Part shown: piece after piece, positions 54,828-64,000 of the stretch | How the letters are laid out: the number at the start of each line of letters is the position of its first letter | Numbering within the stretch: position 1 is the first letter of the stretch | Assembly (NCBI GenBank): GCA_036346225.1 | Contig: JARFIW010000108.1 | Coordinates: 2,418,001 to 2,482,000 of the forward strand | Direction of reading: 5' to 3' | Source of the DNA: Platerodrilus igneus | Lineage: Eukaryota > Arthropoda > Insecta > Coleoptera > Lycidae | Length of the DNA stretch: 64,000 bases | Program-made: the position numbers and the translations under genes | The notes under the pieces: generated by a model | Databases searched by the model: none | The model's input: only the letters and a program-made list of their open reading frames with translations | Told to the model about the DNA's origin: nothing

Positions 54828-57061
54828 ATGGATATGGCTTATATAAGCGAGACGTTTACGGTGCAGGGGGCGTCGGATCCCCCAGTATCGGTCGGTGTGG
54901 CTTGTGAGCAGACAGGCAGCCCCCGACCGTCATCTGGCGACTATTTGTATACCATGCCCCTGGTAGGCGACCAGGCCAAGGGACAACATAGCATGCCACT
55001 GGAAGAAGTGAAAGTAGGGGTCGAACAACTATTAGAAGAGTGGGTACATGGACAGACGAAATACAAGCGGGGAGGAGTGGACACTGCGATAAGGCGTTCG
55101 TCTCTAGCAAGCACCCCGCCAGAACAGATCCAAAGCATGAAGGAAACGGAGCCCTCTGTAGCAGATTGGTATGTGCAAAAAAAGAATACAGGGATGCCAA
55201 TTTTACAACAAGACGGTATAACACTAATTGACCTAACCTCGCCAGAGAGGAGTGCTAGAAAAAACTGGGGGGCCGACGAGGATGAAGAGACAAAGGAAGA
55301 CATCTTTGGAGAAGGGAGCAAGATACCCTGGTGAACTACTGGGAAACACCCCTATGGCGGACCAAAGTACAACAACAACTCCATCTGTAAACAAGGGAGA
55401 AAAGAAGAGAAAGGGGATAAGGAAGAGGAGTAAAAACAAAACGGATGAGCTGCCTTCGGTGACGAGCCTTAATATACAAATGCTGCTTCAACAAGTGAAA
55501 GACATGGTAATCTTTAAAGATGCCAGAAGATCAGTTTATAGGGAACTCAAAGATGGGCTAGGAGAGGCCCTGACTCTTGTCAAGAGAGTGGTGGAAGAGT
55601 ATGCAAATCTTGAGGCAATCTAAACGGACCTCAAAAACAAGGTAAATGCGTCGGAAAAGGAGTGCAAGAGCCTCAAAAACGCTACCCCCCTGCAGCAAGG
55701 ATTTCAAAGGAGGAAGGTACGCAAACAACCGCCTGGTTTAGAAATAGTGATAGAACGGTGATGACAAGCTTCCCGCAGAAAGTAACATGAAAGATGTGGG
55801 AAAGCATAAAAATAAAAGACTGGGATAGCAAACTATTTAAACAAACAAAAATCGTTGTTGGTAACTCCACACACGCAGAGGATGTGGCTACCAAGGTGGT
55901 GGTTGTGGAGCCAGGTGACGTTGAGATGGAAGACGGCATACAAAGGCAGTTCAGGGATAGATTCCCGGAACTGCAAGACACTAAAGAGGAATTTGAGGTT
56001 ATTGAGAACACCATCAGGGTCCGGTTCAAAAAGCCTGATAGTATAAACACGAGAAAGATAATAAAGGCCACACGTGGTGGGAGAAGAAGGAGTCCTAAGA
56101 ATGATACAGAAAATAAAAGACGACACGGGGGGTGAAAAGAGAGTGGTTATTCATCGTATTAAAGCAATCAGCCTAGTAGGACTTAGTCAAATGATAGAGC
56201 GGATCGATAATGGTACAGACACGATGGTCGACATATACACCCCAAACATGCGCACAGAAGGAAAATCGCCGGCGACGGGAGACAACAAAAACCATCATAC
56301 GCAGTAGTTGTGGAGAAAGAGGGCTGCGACTATAAGACACTACTTACTGAAGTTAAAAATGGCATGAACGATAATGAAGTCCGAGATGGTATACAGGAAG
56401 TACAGAACACCAGAAATGGGAAACTGATAATTACAGTCAACAGAGACCTCAAGGTTGTTAATAAAGTAAGAGAATTGATAAGGGCTCAAGATAATACAAT
56501 CCTGGCTAGGCAGGCGGGAAGGAGAGAGGATAGAGAAACCTTATACCTGTGAGGCCTAGACGAGGCAACTGCAAAGAGTGAGGTGGTAGACGCCCTCCAA
56601 AAAAAACTGGGAGACCTACAGATGTTAGATACAAAGATAGGGGACCTAAAGCCCTACGCCAGGGAAACGCAAGCGGTGACAATTACCCTTGACAAAGAAC
56701 AGGCTACTAAGATCCGCCAAGAGGGACTAAGAGTTGGACTGGTTCCCTGCTGAATAGAAAAAAAAAGTAGAAGTAATAAGATGTTACCGCTGCTGGGTCC
56801 ATGACCACTCAAGCAGGGGCTGTCAAGGAACGGATAGATCCAGATCTTGCCTCAAATGTGGCAACGAGGGACATCGGGCTAAGGATTGTAAAAAAGAGGA
56901 ATTCTGCTTATTATGTAATAAAGCCGGCCACCAATCGGATAAAGGGAGGTGCGAAGCCTTTCAGGATGCTCTCGCCTCTGCAAAAAGAGCCGACAGGAAG
57001 ATTAGGCAACACGTCCAAGACGACAACAGGACGCGAGCCGCGATTAACACGGGGATTTTGA
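54828..57061 (+). pseudogene. Element B ORF1 (gag-like, three zinc knuckles), frameshifted
   Basis: The start MDMAYISETFTVQG matches element A. Open pieces lie at 54,828-55,334, 55,252-55,623, 55,794-56,135, 56,074-56,307 and 56,310-56,552, followed by a final part to 57,061. All three knuckles are intact in one frame at 56,781-56,951: CYRCWVHDHSSRGC, CLKCGNEGHRAKDC (both C-x2-C-x4-H-x4-C) and CLLCNKAGHQSDKGRC (C-x2-C-x4-H-x6-C). At least five frame changes are needed elsewhere. The role would be RNA binding and formation of the ribonucleoprotein. Confidence 0.88.
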
Positions 57062-57184
57062 GAGGAAAGTACTGTGATAACAGCTGTGACACTAGTGATG
57101 AGTTTAATATATGTACGTGTATGTCTTAAGACAGACTTTTATTCGTTAATTGATAGTAAGATCTCGAGTATATATAAACCTAAA

Positions 57185-57900
57185 ATGACAATAAAGTTCC
57201 TTCAAATAAATCTTAATACAGCAAAGGCAGCACACAACCTGTTAGAAGCTACTACTCGAAAGCTAGGGATCGATATTGTAATCGCGAGTGAACTATACAA
57301 AATCATGAGCAGACGCTGGAATGCAGATGACTCGGGTGTGGCCGCTCTAAGAGTGCTACATAAAAGAATCGAAGTACTGAGTACCGGAAAGGGCAACGGA
57401 TATGTCTGGGTTCATGTTCGTAGTCCAAATGTTAGGATATATAGTTGCTACTGGTCACCCAATAAAACGCTAGACGAATATGATGCATAAACTTAGAAAA
57501 CCTACATGATAGCATTAGGAGCAGCCAAGGAGGAGTACTGGTTGCAGGAGACTTCAATGCAAAGTCTACAGCATGGGGAATCAGTCTTAGACATCGCGAT
57601 GGCAAACCCAGGAATAGCGATAAATATCAAACAATGGGAGTTATGGATATGTAAACGATGAGCGACCATAGGTACGTAACCTTCCTGTTTGAGTAAAAGA
57701 AAAAGTTATTTTAATCAAGTTCAGGGCTGGGCCTTAAGTAAATTGAATAAAGATGCCATCAAAACAGAACTGCTAAACTATGAGCAAAGTGATAGCACCG
57801 ACTACAATAGCTTAGTTGATACCTTGACTAAAGCCTGCGATAAGACCATGCCTCGGAGAAAGCTACCAGCCAGAGAACGTAGACAGATTTTCTGGTGAAC
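57185..57900 (+). pseudogene. Element B ORF2, endonuclease domain, broken
   Basis: IKFLQINLNTAKAAHNLL is the R1-clade N-terminus and IVIASELYK stands at the catalytic Glu position. GYVWVHVRS and IYSCYWSPN follow, then after a frameshift GDFNAKSTAWG at 57,548-57,580. A large part of the C-terminal endonuclease (S-x-I-D and H motifs) is missing or scrambled near 57,640, and the RT-preceding linker starts by 57,690. Confidence 0.82.
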
Positions 57901-59660
57901 CCCTGAGATAGCTAAAATCAGATCAGAGGTAAAAGCAGCCAGACGATGCTATCAATGAAAAAGGAGGTGGAGCCCAAATGAATGCTATCCTGAAAAAGAG
58001 ATACTTAGATTGAAAAAAAAGAACTAAAAGACTCAATAAAAAATAGCCAGAGGAGATGCTGGCGTGAACTATGTGATGAGGTAGATAGAGACCTCTGGGG
58101 GATAGGCTATAAAATAGTTACCCAGAAACTAGGAAACAGGGCAAATGAAGAGCTTACCTGGGAACAAGCCCAACAAACCCTAGCGCACTTGTTTCCGAAA
58201 AGCGACGAATATGAATGGGCTGAGCAGACACAACATATTGAAGGAAGGGACATACCGTTGTTCACAAAGGAGGAGCTAAGTTTAGCCAGCAATAAAATGA
58301 AAACCAAGAAAGCTCCAGGAATGGACGGAATACCATTCAAAGGGATCAAGGTAGCGGTGCAGGCTATACCCGATACAGTGTTATCGGCAATGAATAAGAT
58401 GCTAATAGAAGGAATTTTTTCCAAGGCAGGCAAATTCGCAAGGGTAATCCTAGTGCGTAAGCAAAACAAGCCACAAAGATGTTCGACCTCCTAGAGGCCT
58501 ATATGCCTGATAGACGCGCTACCCAAACTGGCAGAACAGTTAATAAATAGCACGCTAAAGGACGAATTGACACAAAGAGGTGGGATATCTAAGACACAAT
58601 TTGGATTTCGGGAGGAAAAATCTACGCAGGACGCAATAGAAGAAGTAATAAATACGGCAAAAAAATGCTAAACAAGGTACATGGCGGACGAGAGAGCTAT
58701 GTATGATCGCTGCAATCGACATTAAAAACGCGTTTAATTCGGCAAATTAGAAAAAGATAATGGAGGCTCTGAGAAGACTCCACATTTCGCCATACTTAAT
58801 GAGGCTAGTAGACAGCTACCTTCGCGACCGATTTGTCACGAGGAATGGTGAAAGGCATACCTTAAAAATCACAACATGGGTTCCCCAAGGCTCAGTGTTA
58901 GGTCCAATACTGTGGAACATTATATACAATAATGTTCTGCAGATTAGGTTTCGAGAGGTATTAAAATAATAGGATTTGCCGACGATCTAGCACTTACTAT
59001 AATAGAAAAAGGAAGGAATGAGCTGAAAACAAAAGAAAAGAGAGCAATAGAGGTCGTAGAAACATGGATGAGAGAAAATGATCTGGAGATTGTCCCAATC
59101 AAAACAAAATTAATTATCACCAGCGGTAGACGGAAGATGGACGAGCTAAGCATAGACATAAGAGGTGTAACAATAGACACCAAAGAGCAGATCAAATACC
59201 TAGGTATAACACTAGATAAGGAACTTAATTTTAAAAAACATCTCAAGAGACAGGCTGAAAAGCACAAAAGGCACTCAATAATATTAGTAGGTTAATGCCT
59301 AATGTAGGAGGTCCAAGAGCAAGTAAACGGAGGATACTGGCCTCCGTAGTATAATTTACAATGCTGTATGGAGCGGCTCTATGGGGACCAGCGATGGCAG
59401 TTCAAGCCCGTAGATCAGAGCTAATAAAATTTCAAACACGCGCAGCATTAAGAATAACCAGTGTATACAAAACGGTGTCAGCTGACGCTATAATGGTGAT
59501 AGCGAATGTTATAGCTATGATCCTTCTAGCGAGGGAGAATGTGACGCTACAAAACAACACAACACAGGGACGTACTCGATATAGTTCAATACTAATCACA
59601 AAAGAGGAACGGGCAAATAATACCTTTCCGGGTAGTCGGAGTCAACAGCTTCCATATGCC
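57900..59660 (+). pseudogene. Element B ORF2, reverse transcriptase domain, broken
   Basis: KTKKAPGMDGIP, ISKTQFGFREEKSTQDAI, IAAIDIKNAFNSAN-stop, VPQGSVLGPILWN, GFADDLALT at 58,975-58,986 (FADD instead of YADD), IKYLGITLDKELNF, LMPNVGGPR, and MLYGAALWGPAM with TVSADAIMVIA. The order and spacing are those of R1-clade RT. Breaks lie at 58,494, 58,670, 58,750, 58,967 and 59,295. Confidence 0.88.
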
Positions 59661-61060
59661 CTGGACCAACCCAGTACTGAGGCCGGGGTGGGGTAGACCA
59701 TAAACAACCAGCCAAATGAGCGCCACCTAAATCTAACAGCTGTACTCCGACGGGACTGAAATAGGAAATCCTCACGCTTACCTGTAACACCCAAATCAGC
59801 AAAAATTCTCCTCACACCTCACACTCGAGTAATACAAAACTATCTTTTACATACAGTATTGATACTTTACTACAAACATATAATATATTTATAACAACAG
59901 TAAACATATAAAAAGGCTCCAATTACCCACCCACTTGTTATGGTGTAATTTCCAATAAACAAACAGCAAATAACCTGATTGTATAACTCTTACAGCTACT
60001 TTTACTATTATATTTAACGCAATTCAGCCAACCTATTGAAACAAATCTGCGCCAAGATGGCAGAACAGAATGACTATTAAATAATGTTAAGGGTGGTATA
60101 CCAGGATCCTCGTAGATTGACCCTTGAACGCTGATGGCATTGGTATAGACTATAATTATACCTATAATGATCGGTGCATTGGCTAAACTTCACACACGTG
60201 TTAAAATTGTGAATAATGTAAATTACAAATTAGTAAATCTGAACCCACCCTATAATAAATGTGTAAACAAAACAGTCTTCAGTAAAGTGTTATTAAATGA
60301 AAAAAATGAAAAAAATCTTCAACAAGCAATATCAACCAGACGGTTGCAGTAGAAAAATTAAATGTGGAACGACTCACCCACAGCTGCACTAGTCGTTGTA
60401 AGCTGATCTTAGCATAAGCCAACTAAGGGTTGCGACGGCAAAATAACGACTGGAGCTATTATTGGGGATAAACTGAAAACTGCAGATCGAGACTGAAAAC
60501 TGCAAACTGGGATTTGAAGACTTAGAACTTGGAATTTGGCACTTGGAACTTGGAACCCTAAAATTTATAACCTATAACTTCCATTAATATATTCACGACT
60601 TCTTACCGGTCAATTCCGGGTCCAGTACAAAACAACAAACGAAAATGTACAAGTGGTCACCAAATACAACGGTCGAGGATTCACTTTAGATCTACAATAG
60701 CATAAAAGTTATCTATTTGAAAGATTCTTCGATACTTACGAATCGCCGAAATCCCAATAAGGAAATAAGAAAATTATTTCAAATCACAACGAATAATTTC
60801 CTTCAATTAATCCGCCAAAACCCTTTCAATAAAGGAGGAAATACAACGTTCCAACGGCGTAATTAAAATTGCTCGATTCGAATCAAGAGTGTAATCAAGA
60901 GTATTGTGTTGAGACCATCAAAGCTAGTCCGGGAACCGGTACCTGATAACACGGCGTGCTATCACTATTCGAATTCATACAATCTAATTTGGAAAGAATA
61001 TACTTTTGAAGTACACTGCTAAATGCAAATGTCGTTATGAAAATTACGACCGTAACAAGA
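59660..61060. other. Unidentified 1.4-kb insertion in element B ORF2
   Basis: AT-rich, no supported frames. The left edge has a short inverted pair (GTCGGAGT..AACAGCT near 59,635 and AGCTGT..ACTCCGAC near 59,741). Part of it (60,470-60,560) is a run of GAACTTGG/GAAAACTGCA-type words. The coding match to R1-clade ORF2 stops before it and resumes after it. Confidence 0.55.
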
Positions 61061-61540
61061 GGAGCGACTTTAGGAAGCACGGCTTAGATAAGAGACATGC
61101 AAGAAAAAATACGATCTAGAAGTGCCAGGATAGATGGAATTCCTCACACATAAGAAAATAGACAAAGACATTAATGCCGGAGGTCGACCCGTGGATAAAC
61201 AGAGCCCATGGCGATGTGGGATACCACACCACACAAGTTCTGAGCAGGCATGGCTGTTTTGCAAACTGTTTATACGCCATTGGGGAAGTACCGCAACGAT
61301 CGTTGTATTATATGTGGAGAAAAGGATGATCCAGCCCACACGGTTTTTGAATGCTCTTGCTGGAATAAGAAAAGGCTGAGCTTGGAGATAGTTATAGGCG
61401 AACAAATTACACCCAAAAACATAGTCACAAATATGCTAAAATCTAGCAGAAACTGGGCAGAAATCGAGAAGTTCCTGGTATATGTAATGTCCACGAAGGA
61501 ACAGGTCGAAAGGTCTAAGCAAGAGAAAGGAGAACTGTAG
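61060..61540 (+). pseudogene. Element B ORF2, C-terminal zinc-binding region
   Basis: After a short, poorly matching run, HTTQVLSRHGCFANCLY and then CIICGEKDDPAHTVFEC (C-x2-C ... H ... C) align with the C-terminus of element A. The last 97 codons (61,250-61,540) are open and end at TAG. Confidence 0.82.
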
Positions 61541-61737
61541 ATGTCTAGTAAGACACCCCACAAGAAGTGCGAAGTAATGCTCTAAAGGCGGTTCCGCACT
61601 TCATTGTCACTATTGGGAAGAGAAGGAAGGGTTTAGTCGGTAGGCCCAAATAGTAGGGAGTGCCCGACACTACCTCCGACATAGAACATCCAAGTCGGGG
61701 TATGCATGTAACATGTTCCTAATCCTCTATAAAAAAA
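61541..61737 (+). other. 3' UTR and A-tail of element B
   Basis: Contains GTCACTATTGGGAAGAGAAGG, shared with element A, and ends CCTCTATAAAAAAAA. Confidence 0.75.
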
Positions 61738-61752
61738 AGGTATTGGATGCAT
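61738..61752 (+). repeat. Right target-site duplication of element B
   Basis: AGGTATTGGATGCAT; see 50,935-50,949. Confidence 0.78.
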
Positions 61753-61908
61753 ACTGTTTGAGTGTGTGTTGATAGATGTATAGAAGTTGGGAGTGATTGG
61801 TGAAGGTTCTTAAGTATGATCTGTGTTTTTGTTCTTAGTTTGGTTAAGTGCATGTGTGTGTGTGTGTGTGCGTGTGTGTGTGTGTGCGTACATTTGTGCG
61901 TGCGTGTG

Positions 61909-61959
<51 letters not shown>

Positions 61960-62600
61960 AGTTGGGTGTCTATATATAGGCCTAAGTATCGTCCGTTGGG
62001 GGAGAATTTAAGTGGGGTGTTTAAGATCTTGATTTTGGGAGGACGTTGTAGGTTTAGAAAGCCTTTCAGTAGGAGAAGTTTTGATATTGATGGGGATAGT
62101 GGTTGTTTATTTAAGAGGGACCAGGATTCTATGTAGGATGTCGGCGTTACGGCTGTTTGTTCAATGGAGGATCTAGAGTTACCGTAGATAAGGAATGTGA
62201 CATCATCTGCGTATGCGAGGGTGGTGACGTTGGGTATATTGTGTAAGAGTAAGGGATTAATGGCTATGCTCCAGAGGGTGGGGGATAAACAGGAGCCTTG
62301 AGGGCATCCTTGGCAAAGGGATTTGGATTTGCGGTACTAATTTGAGGTTAGGGATGCTGTTCTTGAGATTAGGAATGAGTTAATTATTTTGCACAGGTTT
62401 GAAGGAAGGTGGGATAGTTTAACAGGTTAGGCCACCAGAGGTAGCCGAAAGCGGATTTGAAGTCCAGGAAAAGCGCGATTGTGTACTTGGATGTGGAATT
62501 TTTAACAGAGGAAACTAGGAGGCTGATGGTTTTTTCTGCACTGTGGTTGGGTCTAAAACCGTGTTGAGATGGGGATAGAATGTTGTGGTCCATGATATGG
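61753..62600 (-). pseudogene. Minus-strand element ORF2, reverse transcriptase domain
   Basis: Minus-strand motifs: LSPSQHGFRPNHSAEKTI, IALFLDFKSAFGYLWWPNLL (the F-x-x-x-WWP form is typical of the R1 clade, where it usually reads FDNAWWP), LAYADDVTFLIYG with YADD at 62,202-62,213, and GRYLGLYID at about 61,968. The frame then enters the microsatellite and re-emerges as FTNHSQLLYIYQHTLKQYASN at 61,738-61,810. One or more frameshifts break the segment between GFR and YADD. Confidence 0.85.
61851..61960 (+). repeat. (TG)n/(TGCG)n microsatellite inside an ORF2
   Basis: TGTG and CGTG units for about 110 bases, with the purest part (CGTG)14 at about 61,905-61,958. It lies between two in-register pieces of the minus-strand RT, so it expanded within coding sequence. 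Plus-strand open frames here (CVRACVRA...) are repeat translations. Confidence 0.9.
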
Positions 62601-63354
62601 GAATTGATTTTGTGAAGGATTATTTTCTCCAGGAGTTTGCCTAATGTAGAGAGCAGTGCAACTGGGCGATAAAATTTTTCGGTTTTCGGGTGGCTTGTCA
62701 GGTTTTAGGATGAAAGTTATTGATGCGGATTTTAAGAGTTCAGGAAAGGTTCCTGTGGATAGGCATTTTTTGAAGAAGATGTGGATGGGATTTCTGATTA
62801 AGGGTCATGATTGTTGTAGGATTAGATTTGTGATAAGGTTTGGTCCAGGAACACTTTTTGGATTGAAGTTCTTGACTAAGGTATCTAGTAGGGTTATGTC
62901 AACGTCTTGGTCTGGTCTGGCGTTTAGTAAGAGGTGTAGAGACGTCTTTGTAGTTTATGGGGGAGTTATATATTGGTGCTGTTAGGATGTGGGTACGGGA
63001 CGGTTTGATTAATTTGCGATAGGTGGTCCAAAGGTTTCTGTCGTGATCAGCTATGATATTGTGTAGCGTCTATGATGAGTGATTTGTATTCTCGTCGTGT
63101 GGTACGGAATATGTTGAAAAGTAGTTGTATGTTATCAGGGTTGTTATTGCGGAGTGCTTGTTGTAGTTGGTGTCGTTGTTGTGCCAGGGAACGTCGTTTG
63201 GCTGTCAGTATGGGATCCACCAGAGTGTCGATCGTTGTGTGCGTGTTGTCTTCGGAATGGTAGTTTGTGCGGCAATTAGAATGTTTGTTGTGATTAGTTG
63301 CGTGAGTTCGTTTACATTAAGATCGTTTCATGGGGTGTGTGGGAAATCTGGTAG
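62600..63354 (-). pseudogene. Linker between endonuclease and RT of the minus-strand element
   Basis: Fragmentary frames with TLWWIP near 63,210, the (P/L)WW motif common between endonuclease and RT. Several frameshifts; no further domain seen. Confidence 0.55.
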
Positions 63355-63645
63355 TTAGGGTTTCTTGAAATTTTTCCAGTCGGCTTTGGAGGTATTGAGA
63401 GTATCGGATTTGGCAAAAGATCTAGCGGGTAGGTTTGGAAGAATTGTGAAAGTTATAGGGTTTTGGTCAATAGTGGTATGCATGCGTGAGGTTTCCCAGG
63501 AGTGGATTAAGTGTGATGTTGAGGCAGTAGTGATGGTGAGGTCAATGTGGGACGTGACTGTGGCTGTTTCGCAGGTTGGGATATGTGAAGGTGTGTTGTG
63601 TATGTAAAGGTTTTTGAGTGTAATAAAATCTTCTTGCCAGCTGTG
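63355..63645 (-). pseudogene. Minus-strand element ORF2, endonuclease C-terminal part
   Basis: EDFITLKNLYIHNTPSHIP, then ATVTSHIDLTITT and HLIHSWETS: this is the C-terminal half of an R1-type endonuclease, with the S-H-I-D-L-T motif. The usual S-D-H motif reads TID here. A stop follows at 63,355. The N-terminal half of the endonuclease is not upstream; a different ORF2 region is fused there (next entry). Confidence 0.75.
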
Positions 63646-64000
63646 CATTAGAGATTTAGTAATTAGAATTTTTATGTTAGTCTTTGTCATTGTTTTGTAT
63701 TCTGTGGCTTGTAGGGTGCGGTCATGTAATTGTATTGGTATTCTTTTCTTTAGGTTTCTAAGTTGAACTTTGGAGTGGGGCAGGATGTTTAGGGGTGGTT
63801 GTTTCGGAATTCTGTTTAGTGCTAAAGTGGGGGTTGTTCTGAAGGCTCTTATGGAAAATAATAGGAAAGGTCTTATGATTTGATTAAGGTTTCTGCGGAA
63901 ATGAAGTGTTGTAAGGGGGTACCTGGAGTCTATTGCAAAATTTATAATAGGAATTATTATTTGTTGTAGGATTAGTTTTAAGGGTGGGGCCAGTTAGTTC
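63646..64000 (-). pseudogene. ORF2 thumb fragment fused upstream of the endonuclease
   Basis: The minus-strand frame is open from about 63,992 to 63,355. NLNQIIRPFLLFSIRAFRTT, NRIPKQPPLN and RIPIQLHDRTLQATEYKT align closely with KLNTIIRPFLLYTSRAYRTT and NLPIQLHDTILTTPNEYKT at 50,700-50,905. It is therefore the region that should follow RT, yet here it precedes endonuclease in one uninterrupted frame. The junction is at the Trp-Gln of HSWQ/HFWQ. It comes from a second copy of the same family. Confidence 0.8.

Larger units (their letters stand above)
50950..61737 (+). mobile_element. Element B: R1-clade non-LTR retrotransposon, sister of A, with nested insertions
   Basis: The first 50-odd bases (50,950-51,012) match the 5' end of element A (CACCTTGT-GTG--GAGRGGGCTC--GTACT). 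The rest of the 5' UTR continues only at about 54,438, after the second copy of the long LTR-like repeat. ORF1 and ORF2 follow, then an A-tail at 61,729-61,737 against the right duplication. The two ends, the 15-bp duplication and the uninterrupted target ORF on the other strand agree on these limits. Confidence 0.8.
49952..63645 (-). mobile_element. Minus-strand R1/I-type non-LTR element, split by element B
   Basis: The 3' end is the poly-T (plus strand) at 49,952-49,975, with the same ATAGCCTAGGTA signature as the copy at the start of the window. The coding part reads from 63,645 down to 61,753 and then, across element B, from 50,949 to 50,290. At the junction the frame runs YASNTW (from the right side) or DESDTW (from the left side) into LTLTPPSSR, so both sides belong to one ORF2. 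The endonuclease and RT are on the right of B; the thumb, cysteine region and tail are on the left. Confidence 0.8.

Noticed and set aside
61816..62136. Cys/Arg/Val-rich frame (CVCVCV, CVRACVRA)
   Set aside because: Direct translation of the TG/CGTG microsatellite on the antisense strand of a retrotransposon ORF2.
1..64000. tRNA or rRNA genes
   Set aside because: No cloverleaf with A/B boxes and no rRNA-like conserved stretch was seen by eye; a covariance scan could still find a divergent one.

Overview
This is a stretch of animal genome, almost certainly insect, made almost entirely of transposable elements nested in one another. No intact host protein gene, tRNA or rRNA was recognised. The arthropod assignment rests on the element types: a BEL/Pao retrotransposon, R1-clade non-LTR retrotransposons with three CCHC knuckles, and an errantivirus (LTRs AGTTA..TAACT, 4-bp target duplication, TATA box plus TCAGT initiator, insect-type env remnant). 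The base composition is AT-rich. I cannot name the order.

Layout. 1-575: 3' end of a degenerate R1-like element. 1.3-2.6 kb: AT-rich low-complexity DNA, a TTCCACC tract and a 12-bp minisatellite. 5.56-6.33 kb: Ty3-type primer binding site and broken gag. 6,546-12,176: a complete BEL/Pao insertion (400-bp LTRs about 98% identical, duplication CGGGG) that has lost its integrase core. 13,410-26,020: a head-to-tail array of a Ty3/gypsy-type element on the minus strand, five LTRs alternating with five internal regions. 26.0-27.6 kb: two tandem-repeat blocks, the second made of LTR-like sequence.

The right half resolves into two stacks of insertions. Stack 1: R1-clade element A (27,762-49,046, flanked by 14-bp copies of AGGTGTAATCGATT) holds in its 3' UTR a segment bounded by GC-rich inverted ends. 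That segment contains a long LTR-like repeat (copy 1), which contains a 9.06-kb errantivirus (37,840-46,897, duplication CGCG). Stack 2: a minus-strand R1/I-type element (49,952 to at least 63,645) is split by R1-clade element B (50,950-61,737, flanked by 15-bp near-copies AGGTATYGGATKCAT). B's 5' UTR is itself split by a second copy of the long LTR-like repeat.

The most unusual content is in the minus-strand array. Downstream of the integrase C-terminal domain, the units encode a macro domain resembling the ADP-ribosyl hydrolase TARG1/OARD1, followed by a CCCH zinc finger (C-x7-C-x5-C-x3-H). The position matching the catalytic Asp of TARG1 reads Asn in four units and Asp in one. All copies are broken by stops or frameshifts, so this is the fossil of an element family that carried an ADP-ribose-related module. 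I do not know of a described retrotransposon with this combination; protein searches would have to confirm that.
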